DNA from: Yponomeuta sedellus
Lineage: Eukaryota; Arthropoda; Insecta; Lepidoptera; Yponomeutidae
Reading direction: 5' to 3'
NCBI GenBank assembly: GCA_934045075.1
Contig: OW203727.1
Location: forward strand, 22,829,311-22,893,310
Length of the DNA stretch: 64,000 nucleotides
Shown here: positions 1 to 9,796 of the stretch, piece after piece
Position numbering within the stretch: the first letter of the stretch is position 1
Layout of the letters: each line of letters starts with the position of its first letter
Notes under the pieces: model-generated
Databases searched by the model: none
Seen by the model: only the letters and a program-made list of their open reading frames with translations
What the model was told of the DNA's origin: nothing
Program-made: the position numbers and the translations under genes

Positions 1-807
1 TTTTTAAAATTAAGAGACAAGAAAATGACCTTGACAATACAAATAATGCTCTCTCTCGGGTACTAAATTGGTTTACTTCTAATAACTTATTGTTAAATTT
101 AAAAAAGACGAAATGTATAAAGTTCACTCTTCCAAATGTCAAAACGGTAGACAGCAATGTTTTACTGGGGAATGACAAATTAGACCTTGTGAATGAAACT
201 GTTTTTCTAGGTATCACAATTGATGCAAAGCTTCAATGGGGTCCTCATATAGAAAAATTAGCAAATTAGTTCAGCAGCATATGCAGTCAAAAGAATTAGG
301 GAACTAACTGACGTCGCAACTGCTAGGCTTGTTTATTTTAGTTACTTCCATAGTCTTATGTCCTATGGCATACTACTGTGGGGACGGGCAGCAGACATTG
401 AGACCATCTTCGTCTTGCAGAAGAGAGCGATCAGATTCATTTATAGGCTGGGTAGTAGAGATTCGTTAAGAGATTTCTTTAAAGAAACTAACATCCTGAC
501 AGTTGCCAGTCAGTATATATATGAAAACATTATGTACGTTAGGATAAATATCAGTAACTTTAAAACTTTAGGTAGTCAACATAATGTAAATACTAGAAAT
601 AAACATGAACTTTTGTTCCCACTATTTAGGCTGGCAAAGGTTAATACATCCTTCATGGGGCATTGTATACGCTTCTATAATAAAATCCTTGAAGATATAT
701 TAAGCTTGCCTGAATCGCGGTTCAAAAAATATGTTAAGCACACTTTGTGCCAAATGGGCTACTATAACATAAAGGATTATTTAGATGACAATGAGGTCTG
801 GAATTAA
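1..807 (+). pseudogene. Reverse transcriptase ORF C-terminus, frameshifted
   Basis: The translation runs in frame from about base 42 (NALSRVLNWFTSNNLLLNLK and onward) to a TAG near base 268. Homology continues one frame over from base 271 (SAAYAVKRIRELTDV) to the stop at 805-807. A small indel around 262-270 therefore breaks the ORF. The segment is the thumb and C-terminal connector of a non-LTR polymerase; the YADD catalytic box would lie upstream, outside the window. The last residues (YYNIKDYLDDNEVWN) also end the copy at 39.1 kb, fixing the natural C-terminus. It is inactive as it stands. Confidence 0.85.
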
Positions 808-1020
808 AGCCAGTACAATGTATGAGTTCTATGTTTTATAATAATTATGTAAACTATGTTATTTAGGACTTTTGAAAAGACTAAGTTAGGAGTTTTTTTG
901 TCCATTTTTTCTCCTAAATGATCTAGATTTTGAAATGGACACCTAGTTTGAATTGTAACGTTCATTAAGCCGCAGTTTCTGTGCTACTTTGAATAAAAAC
1001 TTTACATTTCATTTAATTTC
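1..1020 (+). mobile_element. Non-LTR retrotransposon, 3' half (family LX)
   Basis: This is the 3' end of a LINE-type element entering from the left edge. It holds the end of a reverse-transcriptase ORF, a ~200-bp 3' UTR and a tail reading AAACTTTACATTTCATTT. The same 3' UTR recurs in reverse at 16.7-17.4, 33.1-33.4 and 38.9-39.4 kb and degenerately at 24.2 kb, so this is a multicopy family. The residue pattern (LNWF..N.L.LN..KTK, then LQKRAIRFIY) suits the CR1/Jockey group. The exact clade cannot be fixed from this piece. Confidence 0.85.
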
Positions 1021-1411
1021 AAAATAAAAAAAGGAAAGTCCATTCTCGTTTGTTGCACTACACACCAAAACACCTGCAAAGAGAATTATACCTCTCTACA
1101 TGGGCCAGGATGGCTAGAGTCAGGCGTTCTGTGTTGCTCAAATGTCAGATTTTTACAATTAATGTGAGATCCTTTGGTTCGGATATTTTCCGGAGTGGTT
1201 TTAGGATTTTATTGTGTGCTTAAATTATTATTCTTGTATGTGTTCTTGTCGAAAATTTAATAGATATCGTACTGTGCATGTTTTTTTTATTATGTGTGAA
1301 TTATTAATTTTGTATATTATTTTATTATAACTATTTTATTTTGTATTGACTTTTTCATCTAAATAATCACTAACTATATTATAATGTGATTTTTTTTATT
1401 TTATTTATTAG

Positions 1412-1545
1412 GAAAACCAACCATAACAAAGGTAGATAAATACCCTCAACCTACAGATTTCACATCTTATTTAAGACAAGCAACTGAGCAAATTCGCGAG
1501 CAGCTCTGGGCAGTCAAGGCGCCCAGTAATAATGTCAAAGAGTAA
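1412..1545 (+). CDS. Putative terminal exon of an unrecognised gene
   Basis: A T-rich tract ending TTTATTAG at 1411 precedes an open frame starting KPTITKVDKYPQPTDF and ending QLWAVKAPSNNVKE with TAA at 1543-1545. The first two bases (GA) would complete a codon split by an intron, so the exon would be phase 2. The composition is protein-like (QATEQIREQLW looks helical) and unlike the repeats around it. I do not recognise the family. It lies on the strand opposite the AGAP exon, so it would be a different gene or a nested one. Four bases after the stop a retrotransposon fragment begins, so the native 3' UTR was hit or the exon is a relic. Chance is possible at 44 codons. Confidence 0.4.
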
Positions 1546-1548
1546 TAA

Positions 1549-1747
1549 CATATCAATTAGAGTGCGTCTATCCTCAAGCGTCAGCATATTGTAATCGTAC
1601 AACCTTTTTTTATAATCAGAGGTAATATTAAATTGCCTGGTCCGAAAACTTAAATACTTTACGAGTTTTTTTTGTATGCGTTCAATCTGTTCTTTATATA
1701 TTATGTACTGGGGTGACCATATGCTGCTGCCGTACTCAAGAAGGCTG
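1549..1747 (-). pseudogene. Non-LTR reverse transcriptase fragment
   Basis: Read on the minus strand this gives about 66 codons with no stop, including SLLEYGSSIWSPQY, IERIQKKLVKYLSF and LEDRRTLIDM. This is the classic thumb-domain pattern (R-S-x-LEYGS-x-VW-x-P) of Jockey/R1-type LINE polymerases. It belongs to a different family from the element at the left edge. Both ends are truncated. Confidence 0.75.
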
Positions 1748-2060
1748 CCACGTACGCGTACTAGACGACTTTAATACTGTGATACTAGAAAGTCACGACT
1801 TATGACATTTAAAACGCACGATTAGCTTCGTCTTACTACTGACTGGATCCGGAGATTCACGGTTCTTTATTTACCTGTAGGGAACTTTCGACTGGAACGG
1901 GTTGCAGCGCGATCTCGACATGGTCGGTACGCCGGAATGTTCAATATTAAAACAGGTTTGTGCTGCGTACTGGGGGGATACAGAGTAGCTTGCGGTGGTG
2001 GATAGCAGCACGGATCGAAAGTAGGCGTTCTATTCGGGGGTATATGATTTATAGATCAGC
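1748..2060. other. No gene recognised
   Basis: The stretch holds CpG-bearing unique-looking DNA. A short match to the 104-bp unit of 14.7 kb (GACATTTAAAACGC) is the only structure seen. Confidence 0.4.
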
Positions 2061-2290
2061 GAAGCGCTCGTGGCCTGGAACAGAGTGATTGTAATCAATC
2101 ACTTGAGTTAAGCAACAAGAGGCGCGGACAGGTGCAGGATTGGTGACCGTCCCATGACTACCGCTAGTGGCAATTTTCCGAGCGCTTCCGTGCTTTGAAA
2201 AGCACGTGGTGGCTGTCATGCTGAGGCAAGGGTCTGCATAGGAGGAGGCCTTACTCCACCATCGGAGTAACGCCAGCGATTTTCCCATCA
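2061..2290 (+). mobile_element. 5S-rRNA-headed SINE (S5), 3'-truncated
   Basis: The S5 family begins GAAGCGCTCGTGGCCTAG and carries a 5S-rRNA-like stretch, GTTAAGCAAC followed by GCGCGGTCAG and GGATGGGTGACC. That order matches the box A/intermediate-element side of 5S rRNA. In this copy the head is intact but diverged, and the element stops soon after the CCGAGCGCTTCCGTGCTT segment. 5S-derived SINEs (SINE3 class) are known in fish and insects. Confidence 0.8.
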
Positions 2291-2537
2291 TTATCATCAT
2301 TGTTAAATCAAATCAATTTTCTTTCAACGTAAAGAAGTTGTATTCATGTTTTCTGAATGTCAATAACTCATCTTGAACCTAATACAACAGTTGCCACCTA
2401 TAAGTACGATAAGATTTCATGATTGCCATGAATAACTTTAAAAATAATTAAGGTTTATAAGTTATTATTAAGTTATTCTTACGCGGAAAATTTACTTATT
2501 GCACAGCGAGAAAAAAAAAGAATAACTATAAAGTTTA
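2291..2537. other. No feature seen
   Basis: AT-rich DNA without an open frame, repeat match or splice-like signal that I could support. Confidence 0.4.
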
Positions 2538-2630
2538 TATTATTTTTAATGCACTAACCAGTGCTAAGGACAATTTTAAAAACCTATTTAGAGGCTAAAA
2601 ATTCCACCTATGACGGGATTCGAACCCTAT
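2538..2630 (-). repeat. tRL repeat, 3' fragment
   Basis: Reverse copy of the tRL 3' tail (TTAGTGCATTAAAAATA) and T-arm, broken just after the B-box-like GGTTCGAATCC equivalent. The full unit is described at 48556-48829. Confidence 0.85.
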
Positions 2631-2940
2631 CCTTAAGTAGGGAAGTTACAAAATACAGGAAAGAAAGAAAAATACAGGACAAGAGTCACTTCCGGAAGAG
2701 AGTACCGTGACCATTTACATCGCGGTCTGTCGGTGTTCCTTATGAAATTCTTGCCTGAACAATCTCTCATATTTAGAACTGGCTGCTGAGCGCTCCTAGC
2801 AACGGTACTAGCTTAAGAATACAGCGGTTACTATAGGTCCTTTGCCGCGAAGCCTGTGAAACAAGGGAAGGGAAAGACAACTGCTACACGAAGAAAAAGA
2901 CAGTAAAGTAAGTCAGCTAAAATGCCGTCGTGGAAGCTGC

Positions 2941-3290
2941 AATTTTCTGCTGATCAATTTCGAATTTTCTGCTGACGGATTCGGAATATTCTGCCGATTG
3001 ATTGGGAATTTTCTTTTGATCACTTTCGAATTTTCTGCTGATTGGTTGGGATTTTTCTGCCGATGAATTCGGAATTCTCTGCTCATCAATTCGAATTTTT
3101 TTGCTTCAAATTTCAAAATTATTGCTGATCGATTATATAGAAGAAAAAAAACTGGTGATCAATTTGTAATTCTGTTGATCGATTCGGAATTTTCTGCTAA
3201 TCAATTCAAATTTTTTGTTGCTCGATTCGGAATTGTATGTTGATTAATTTAGAATTTCCTGCTGATTAATTTGGAACTAATTTAGTATTT
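2941..3290. repeat. Degenerate 22-bp tandem repeat
   Basis: Consecutive units of the form AATTTTCTGCTGATCAATTC and two more bases repeat every 22 bp, clean for the first seven units and eroded afterwards. The period is not a multiple of three, but 66 bp gives a 22-residue cycle, so a minus-strand open frame (2913-3116) arises as a by-product. I do not treat that frame as a gene. Confidence 0.85.
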
Positions 3291-3821
3291 TCTGCCGACT
3301 ACTAGTTGCTGCTCAAAATACTCTGCGCGGAACAATATTTTTTTGCAAATCTTTCAAATTACAGACGATTATATTTAGATTGTAAGTTTACAAGAAATGC
3401 CTGCGGATGAGAGCGAACGATCAACAATGGATCACTTGTCTGTATATTTTTTTATACGTAGGTAGATTCATAGCCGTAATAACAATCATAACACTTACCA
3501 ACTTCAGTACAGTCGACCGACAGCACATCAACCGTTACATCCGAGCACTCTACTCCGTTAGGTTAATGGCGAATTTGCAACTAAAATGTTATTGTTATAC
3601 TGTCGACTGTACGTGATCTGCGATAGGTAGGTACATTTTTTTGACAGCGAACTCAAGGAAACGAATCGGAACAATGAACTCGATTTGGATTGAAAAAAGT
3701 TGAAGGTCAGTTGCGTTGGTATTGCGTAAGTCGATTACAAATATCAATGCTACAGCTATAGTATTTGGTGGGCCATCGGCATTGTTTGGTCAAGCTGTTT
3801 GTCGGGCATTGTAGCACGATT
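3291..3821. other. No gene recognised
   Basis: Nothing convincing was found. A 69-codon plus-strand frame (3407-3616) has no recognisable motif and is read as chance. Confidence 0.35.
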
Positions 3822-3881
3822 GAATGGATGCGAATGGCGAGAGACCGCGAAAGATGGTGCTATAGGGAAATGAAAAGATAG
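3822..3881 (+). pseudogene. RTE-like retrotransposon C-terminal scrap
   Basis: The frame reads EWMRMARDRERWCYREMKR then stop. The W-x-R-x-ARDR-x-RW pattern is typical of the C-terminal tail of RTE/BovB-type LINE ORFs. A related scrap occurs at 43.73 kb. It is only 20 residues long. Confidence 0.45.
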
Positions 3882-3937
3882 ATGAAATATTGCATCTTTT
3901 TTTGTGTTGTGAAGTATTGAATATTATTTTTTAATGT

Positions 3938-4212
3938 ACGCTATAAAGGTAGGTACGTCCTACTTCAGAGCACAGGCCTACTCTCACAAAGAGGGAGTAT
4001 GGGCTTAATTACCAAGTGTGCACAAGAAGATTGGCAATTTCAAGAGCTGAGGTAGTTCAACGCATCAGACACTCAGGTTTCTTCACGATGTTTTCCTTCA
4101 CGGTTAGCAACTGGTATTGCTACTACAACTTCACAGATGTACACAATGTATAAAGCAAAGTCATTGGTACAAGCCGGGATTCAAAACCACGATCGAAAAT
4201 GTTTTGGTCTGT
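3938..4212 (-). mobile_element. tRNA-headed SINE (SL family), reverse copy
   Basis: The SL body is present in reverse: the 3' part (GAGCACAGGCCTACTCTC), the central GATTGGCAATTTC, and the conserved CACGATGTTTTCCTTCACG. The tRNA-like head at 4170-4212 is degraded. SL is the widespread lepidopteran SINE whose plus-strand body reads GTGAAGGAAAACATCGTGAG. The most complete copy here is at 8602-8859. Confidence 0.8.
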
Positions 4213-4349
4213 GCCTAGACGAAGCACTGTTAAGGTAAGGTAGTTTATTTGGGACGTTCAAGTTTAAAACATCATACATACAAACTCACGCGCATCCCTG
4301 AGAGTTAGGCAAAGACAAGAGCATAGTCACTACCAGCCCCGTAGTACCA
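4213..4349. repeat. Retrotransposon-tail-like scrap
   Basis: AAGGTAAGGTAGTTTATTTG looks like a reverse LINE tail. It is followed by CATCCCTGAGAGTTAGGCAA, which resembles 37.35 kb (CATCCCAGAGGGGTAGGCAG). A dispersed repeat is likely, family unknown. Confidence 0.35.
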
Positions 4350-4431
4350 GTAGTACGACTCACGCTTTTTTGTCGCGCTAAAATGTCGGAATTTGACAGT
4401 TAAAGTACTGGAAAGACGCGAATTTCAATCT
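4350..4431 (-). repeat. Single copy of the 104-bp unit
   Basis: In reverse it matches the 14.7-kb array: GACTCACGC, then GCGCTAAAATGTCGGAATTT, then CAGTTAAAGTACTGGAAAG. The unit is therefore dispersed as well as tandem. Confidence 0.6.
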
Positions 4432-5159
4432 TTAAAAAAATTGTCTTTGTCTTTGAAAAACGCGTTACTAGCATCTCCCTACTACTCGTACTGCACGCAC
4501 TACGCACGGTTTCGGGTACATTTTAGGCCGGCCACATACAGACAGAATCTGTTTCGGAAATTCGATTCGGGTTCCGAACGCAGCAAATTCATACAAACCT
4601 AAGGACCTATCACATACATAACGGCAGTTTTCCATCCGCAAAAAAAATCCCGATAACCAATTTCACGTAACCTACAAGTCCAGAAAAAAAACGCTTGTTA
4701 CTCAACTCGCAATTTATTTTCTTTTTCTTAGCTTGATACCTACAACAATGCAATCGCATTCGGTAAATCATCTTCCATTTTCGCTGAAAAAAGGTCTGAA
4801 CTCTCTGACGTCTCTCATCTGAGCGTTGCTATTCCGAACGGGAATAAACTTGTGTGTGATGTATTATGGAATTCCGAATCGAAATTCCGAACGGTCTTCC
4901 TACTGTATGTGGCCGGCTTTAGTATATTGCCCGTCGCAAACGCGTTTTAAAATTCTTTTTAGGTTTGAACAGATTTTAAACCAGCTTAAAAAGTGTTCTC
5001 TATCTATCTACCTTAAAATGAAATCTCAATGTTGCTGCCATAATTTTGTTGAAAATTTACCCGTAATTAATAATAATAAATCTTTATTAACTGTTGGTGA
5101 GACATTAAACTAAGTATCTATATGTAAACAAACTCAGAATGGTTATCATACTAAGTACT
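4432..5159. other. No gene recognised
   Basis: Two plus-strand frames (69 and 95 codons) have no motif, signal or splice context. No repeat was recognised except a CAA/TAA-rich end. Confidence 0.35.
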
Positions 5160-5250
5160 AAACAATATTTAGAAACAATAAACACAAATTTTCACTGTCG
5201 CCCAACACTAGGCAAGCCTGTACCGTGGGTTCCATACTAGAAATAAGCAT
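5160..5250 (-). repeat. SR-type SINE scrap
   Basis: CCCAACACTAGGCAAGCCTG and GTGGGTTCC resemble the body of the SR SINE at 10.3 and 14.5 kb (CCCACACTAGG, CGTGGGAACCAG). The copy is short and diverged. Confidence 0.4.
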
Positions 5251-5995
5251 AATGGTTCATATGGCAGCATTTACAAAGTGTTATTGCAGAACATGTCTAT
5301 ATAGGTACTTATAGTATTTAAAAAATTAAACTGAAACTAGACTAATGTTGAGTAATACGGTGTGAATGTAGATTATTATGCGAGTTAGAGTGCGTTCGTG
5401 CATGTGTGTGTATGTTTGTTAGTGTGTGTGCGTGTGTGTTTTGTGAGTGACAATAACTGATATTGCCATATAACTCTTACTAGTTCCTCCGTGGCATCGT
5501 ATGCAAGCTTCGAAAGCTTGGTTAATTGGTTAGGTAGGTGCAGTCAACATCACAACATCAATATTTACATACGTTCAATCCTATCATTAGCGCATGTCAT
5601 CTTAAGAGCAACTTCGTAACAAAGTTGTAAAGGTAATCTGCTGTAGACTGTACCTGGGAGCGAGGTGGATTGTAACGTTTTGATGGGCGTTTACGTGACT
5701 TTTTTATACTTACCGCTAATCATCGTCGTTGTTATTACCAACAGCCTGGTGGCGTCCCGAGCCTTACTCACGAACTAAGCGAGTCTGTACTGTAGCCCTT
5801 CCAACGACTCCCTAGGGCGCAAAAAGGTAAGTAAATAAATATTTATGAATGAACGGGCCAAGAAAGCCCCTTCCCTGCTCTGCTTACCCTTCATCATCGT
5901 AACCGCGGCCTAAATAATTCCGAGCACGTTCCGGATAGGTTATCTGCATGCTACTTTGTAAGTTTTCCCAACTGTGTCACATGTTCGGTACTAAC
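5251..5995 (-). other. Putative AGAP intron 1 (5' part)
   Basis: The sequence downstream of the AGAP exon on the minus strand contains a GT-rich run near 5395-5450 and no further recognisable AGAP coding sequence. The intron therefore probably extends past the left edge of the window. Confidence 0.5.
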
Positions 5996-6170
5996 CTTCA
6001 ATAGCGACGACGTGGTCGCGAATCTGCTGCGCCAGTAGAGGATCGGGAATCAACTCTACGAGATCGTAGAGGGCATATATCGAGGGGTGCACACTCTCGA
6101 ACCGTTGTATCTCCTGCCTTATCGACAGGGACGTGTTCAGGCAAGCCTGGCTGTGCTGGCGGCTACACAT
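5996..6170 (-). CDS. CenG1A: AGAP / Centaurin-gamma, first coding exon
   Basis: AGAPs are cytoplasmic Arf GTPase-activating proteins (GTPase-like, PH, ArfGAP and ankyrin domains) that act on endosomal and actin traffic. The minus-strand exon encodes an N-terminus with [20 protein letters not shown], then a V-E-L-I-P-D-P-L-L stretch, then [12 protein letters not shown] recall this block as the strongly conserved region just before the GTPase-like domain of fly CenG1A and vertebrate AGAP1-3. The exon ends GAAG|GTTAGT, a good donor, in phase 1, so the next codon would begin with G. ATG at 6170 (context GCCATG) is preferred. In-frame ATGs at 6191 and 6224 would extend the N-terminus. GTPase, PH, ArfGAP and ankyrin exons are not visible. 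Family assignment is firm; the symbol follows the fly orthologue. Confidence 0.88.
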
Positions 6171-6490
6171 GGCTGCTCTGAAGCCCAGCATCGGCCACCG
6201 AAACCTTTTAGCACAACACAACACACGCCGACCGATGCATTCTCATTTCGTTGCCACAAAACTGTGCACGCCGCACTCCGCGGCCGGCGGAACCTCAAAA
6301 TAAACACTGCAATTACCGCGGATTGTAACAGAAACGCAGAGGGCACACGGTAAACACAAATATTCGCCGCGATGTTGGTTAGAACTGCAATGTAAATAAA
6401 GTAAACAACCAATCAGGACGCACGGTGCGACAGCGACGCGACTGGACCACTTTCGCGGCGGCCATTACCGAACTGGCTGGCTGGCTGGGG
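6171..6490 (-). promoter_or_regulatory. CpG-rich leader and promoter of the AGAP gene
   Basis: Directly upstream of the AGAP start is the most CpG-dense stretch of the left third (CCGCGGCCGG, TTTCGCGGCGGCC, GCGACGCGAC). It has no repeat match until tRL begins at 6558. No TATA box is evident near its upstream end. This fits a TATA-less housekeeping promoter with a 5' UTR of a few hundred bases, but the start site is not defined. A minus-strand frame across it (6137-6412) is in another frame and is not supported. Confidence 0.5.
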
Positions 6491-6557
6491 GAGATCGGTG
6501 TTGCTAGCTCTAGGTCAGCAAATAAAAGAAAAAAAAAATAAACCAAAACATACAAAT

Positions 6558-7035
6558 TATACTATTTTTTATTTTTAATGCACTAACCCGTGCTAAGGAC
6601 AAATTTAAAAACCTATTTAGAGGCTAAAAATTTCACCCATGCCGGGATTCGAACCCGCAACCTCTGGCTATCCGTGCCAGCGCTCTACCAATTGAGCCAA
6701 TGGGCGACTCACCGGCATCAGTGAAATTTCGAACCTCTTTACACTATTCTCTGTATTACGTATAGACAGCGACATCTGGCTTAAGCAAATTGCATCACTT
6801 ACAGCCCCGACTACCTACTTTGCAGTTAGGTTAGTTAACCTAACTGCAAAGTAGGTAATACAAAGTAGCCTGTACGTAATACAGAGAATAGTGTAAAGAG
6901 GTTCGAAATTTCACTGATGCCGGTGAGTCGCCCATTGGCTCAATTGGTAGAGCGCTGGCACGGATAGCCAGAGGTTGCGGTTTCGAATCCCGGCATGGGT
7001 GAAATTTTTAGCCTCTAAATAGGTTTTTAAACTTA
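6558..7035. repeat. Palindromic tRL pair (tail-to-tail snapback)
   Basis: A reverse tRL unit (6558-6833) meets a forward unit (6836-7035). At the junction GCAGTTAGGTTA and TAACCTAACTGC are perfect arms around a 2-base spacer (GT, 6834-6835). The forward arm lacks about 50 bp (GTCGGGG to GTCGCTG) that the reverse arm keeps. Both arms carry the complete tRNA-like core with D-stem GCTC/GAGC and anticodon stem CTGGC/GCCAG. Confidence 0.95.
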
Positions 7036-7125
7036 TACAAATTCTCTACAGGACAGGTGATGTAATACAGGTTACTAATGAAAGTGTACTTTTGTATTGC
7101 AGTGTCTGTTCTGTGGTAATCTAGC

Positions 7126-7270
7126 ACAAATTTAAAAACCTATTATCCGTGCCAGGATAGCCAGAGGTTGCGGGTTCGAATCCCGTCATGGGTGAAATTT
7201 TTAGCCTCTAAATAGGTTTTTAAATTTGTCCTTAGCACGGGTTAGTGCATTAAAAATAAAAATAGTATAA
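7126..7270. repeat. tRL snapback with short left arm
   Basis: The left arm is only AAATTTAAAAACCTATT plus ATCCGTGCCA. The right arm resumes GGATAGCCAGAGG and runs to the tRL 3' end (GCATTAAAAATAAAAATAG). The fold point lies in the anticodon arm. Confidence 0.8.
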
Positions 7271-7317
7271 TCTAGCACAATTTTATAATAAATTATCACA
7301 AAATATTAGGTATATTT

Positions 7318-7503
7318 TGAACGCGCGTCGTGGTGCTAACTAGCGCCACCAATGGAAAAAGTCGTAACTTGTTTTATACTTCGTTTTTACATAAATGTTA
7401 ATATGAGAAATCGTAACAATTGCGACAACTATTATGAAAACAAGGTTTGTTTTTTTTCCGTTTGTTTCCATTGGCGCTAGTTAGCACCCCGAAGCGCGTT
7501 AAT
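7318..7503. mobile_element. MITE family M1, short complete copy
   Basis: Perfect inverted arms GGTGCTAACTAGCGCCA (7332-7348) and TGGCGCTAGTTAGCACC (7472-7488) lie inside outer ends near GACGCG/CGCGTTAA. The interior is AT-rich and non-coding. The family recurs at 14.31, 17.97, 37.57, 42.59, 46.93 and 51.75 kb. Superfamily is undetermined. Confidence 0.85.
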
Positions 7504-8600
7504 CCATCGTCTGTCCATCCATGCGTCACCCATACCTGAAACTTTGTGTTCTATATTTTTTTATTATTACTTAGTTCCAATTACGAATTATGCCACCTTG
7601 TAGTAAGTCTTACTGGATGATTATGTATTCTGAATACTATTAATGAAAAACCCAAGTTTCACTAATTGGATTTACACTGTTGCTTGTTTATTGTGCATTA
7701 TTTTTTTCTTTGTATAAAGTAAGTGACTGTTGAAAACCTAATAAATAAATGAATAAATAACAATGCAGTCCTTTCTTTTTCAAACTTTAAATCTATGAAT
7801 AAACATAGATAGATATCTCTTAAATTGCTAGATAACTCTTACAAAGTAATCGTTATTTGCAAACATAAGATACAATTAAGCAAACAAATATAATTAGTCA
7901 ACCAAGTAGCCCAAAAATCGCGGAAAAAATCTTAATTGGGCAAAAGTGAAATGTCGTATTACAATTATTATAGGAGCTATTTCACTCTCCAAGATAGTCT
8001 AAATTGTGGTAAATCTTCAACCTGGCAACATAGGGACCAACACACGTCAAAAGGAGCATCTTCAGTCTTCATACTCGTACTACTCCATCTATGGGTGAAG
8101 TCACAAACTACCATAGGGGCGCGCACCCCTGCAGAAACTCCTAGGTTTTGTTGCGTAAAAGTTCAACTACTCCACGGTAGATGGCGTAAAATATAACAAT
8201 CAAGTTGGTATTTAGTCCGTAGTAAAAGCTAGTAATACTTTTGGCTCCCAATAACTCTGTTGATGCCGAAACCTGTTTTCCGCGTAAAGATAAACAGTTT
8301 TATGTAAATTCTTGGTGTCATTAGCATTTAAAGAAGTGACAAGTTGATTGATATTTTGTTCTCTTCAGGTTATAGTAACTCGTAGAATTTAAATAACAAA
8401 CAATTTCGAGGGAACCATACCAATGATTCATTGGACCTATCTATGTAAAGTTTTACTTTGTTTTAAGCACGTAAGTCGGATAACATACTTAACACCAGTG
8501 TAAAATATTTATAATAACAAAATTACTTAGTCCTGGGTAGAGTCGGCACCACCCGAGTTCTATTTCATAGAAATAAAATTCACGGTTTACTATGACAATG
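7504..8600. other. No gene recognised
   Basis: AT-rich DNA. An 86-codon plus-strand frame (7936-8196) has no recognisable domain. GGGTGAAGTCACAAACTACC and flanks look unique. No promoter or splice signal was convincing. Confidence 0.35.
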
Positions 8601-8601
8601 A

Positions 8602-8859
8602 AGCAGTGTAGCGGAGCGGTAGAACGTCGGCTTCTACCATTTGGAAGGTCGTGGGTTCGAATCCCGGTATGCAACTTTGTTTACTAAGTTACGAATATTT
8701 GTGAAGCTGTAGTAGCAATGCTAACCGAGAAGGTAAATATCGTGGGGAAACCTGTCCGCATGTCTCAGCGCTTGATATCGCCAATCCGCGGTGGACGAGC
8801 GTGGTGATTTAGCCTATAATATTATGTACTCTTTCTCCGAGAGAAGGCCTGTGTCCTGT
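8602..8859 (+). mobile_element. SL SINE, near-complete
   Basis: The head at 8602-8672 is tRNA-like: GTGTAGCGGAGCGGTAGAAC (box A region) and GGTCGTGGGTTCGAATCCC (box B). The body has GCTAACCGAGAAGG, ATCGTGGGGAAACCTG, CCAATCCGCGGTGG and the 3' end GAGAAGGCCTGTGTCCTG. It abuts the GATAAG tail of a reverse LINE end at 8860. Confidence 0.88.
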
Positions 8860-9235
8860 AAGATAAGATAAGATAAGAATATTCTTTATTGTACAATAAA
8901 CACTGGAAAACAATAAATATTCATGGACATATTACACAGATCTCGTTAGCCCTATACTAAGTACAACCAAATGACTTGTGTTATAGGTGCTAACTCGACG
9001 ATAAATTTAATACAATAAATACATAGATAACATCCAAGACCCGAGACAAACTAGAAAATATCGTTTCCTAGTTTGACCCGGCCGGGGATCGAACCTAAGA
9101 CCTTCGGTTTTACAGTCAGTGTGCCAAACCGCTGCGCCACAGAGGCCAAAATACAAAATAATTACAAATACATAGTGCAATAGGCCTTATTGCTAAAAAG
9201 CAATTTCTTCCGTCTGGAAGAAATTGCTTTTAGCA
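8860..9235 (-). mobile_element. LINE 3' end with (GATAAG) tail, hosting a SINE
   Basis: AGATAAGATAAGATAAGAAT followed by ATTCTTTATTGTACA is the reverse of a LINE 3' UTR and tail, also seen at 36.26 kb. The body resumes after the nested SY SINE with GGCCTTATTGCTAAAAAGC. There it contains a local inverted repeat, GCAATTTCTTCC and GGAAGAAATTGC. Confidence 0.8.
8905..9147 (-). mobile_element. SY SINE (tRNA-Tyr-like head), nested
   Basis: On the minus strand the head starts GGCCTCTGTGGCGCAGCGGT, has CTGTAAA where the anticodon loop falls (GTA, as in tRNA-Tyr), and box B GGTTCGATCCC. The body includes AGTTTGTCTCGGGTC and AGCACCTATAACACAAGTCA. A second copy is at 30108-30358. Confidence 0.8.
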
Positions 9236-9529
9236 ACCTTACGATGGAAAGTTGCTGAAGGAAATACGTAGTGGTACGTATATGGACTACGTAGCAAAGG
9301 TAATAATTAGACACGTGTAAAGTCGACGGCACATTAACATTCTCGTACGTGCACTCTACTCAGTTACGTTACGGGCGACTATGCAATAAAAATGTAACGG
9401 TTGACCTGCTTTTGACTGTTGGGCAGCCTTTCTTACAACTACAATTCCGAGTGGCAATTTCGATTACTTTTAAATCTGTGGTTTGATCGGCTCCGTATTG
9501 TACATCGAATTGTTATTGTTATTTTACTT
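9236..9529. other. No feature seen
   Basis: AT-rich DNA of unique appearance with no supported gene or repeat. Confidence 0.35.
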
Positions 9530-9796
9530 ATATTTTAAATACCTATTTAGAGGCTAAAAGTTTCACCCATGCCGGGATTGGAACCCGCAACCTCTGGCTA
9601 TCCGTGCCAGCGCTCTACCAATTGAGCCAATGGGCGACTCACGGCATCAGTGAAATTTCGAACCTCTTTACACTATTCTCTGTATTACGTACAGGCAGCG
9701 ACATCAGACTTAAGCAAATTGCATTACTTACAGCCCCGACTACCTACTTTGCAGTTAGGTTTAACATCGGGACGATATCACTGTACCCACATGGTT
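9530..9796 (-). repeat. tRL unit, reverse
   Basis: Near full-length reverse unit from AACCTATTTAGAGGC to the GATATCACTGTACCCAC end. It is followed head-to-tail by the start of the next unit at 9797, so this is part of a tandem dimer with ~270-310 bp spacing. Confidence 0.9.

Noticed and set aside
2913..3116. 67-codon minus-strand frame with repeated AENSK words
   Set aside because: Generated by the 22-bp tandem repeat.
6137..6412. 91-codon minus-strand frame overlapping the AGAP leader
   Set aside because: It is in a different frame from the conserved AGAP exon and overlaps its 5' coding end; the conserved frame is preferred.
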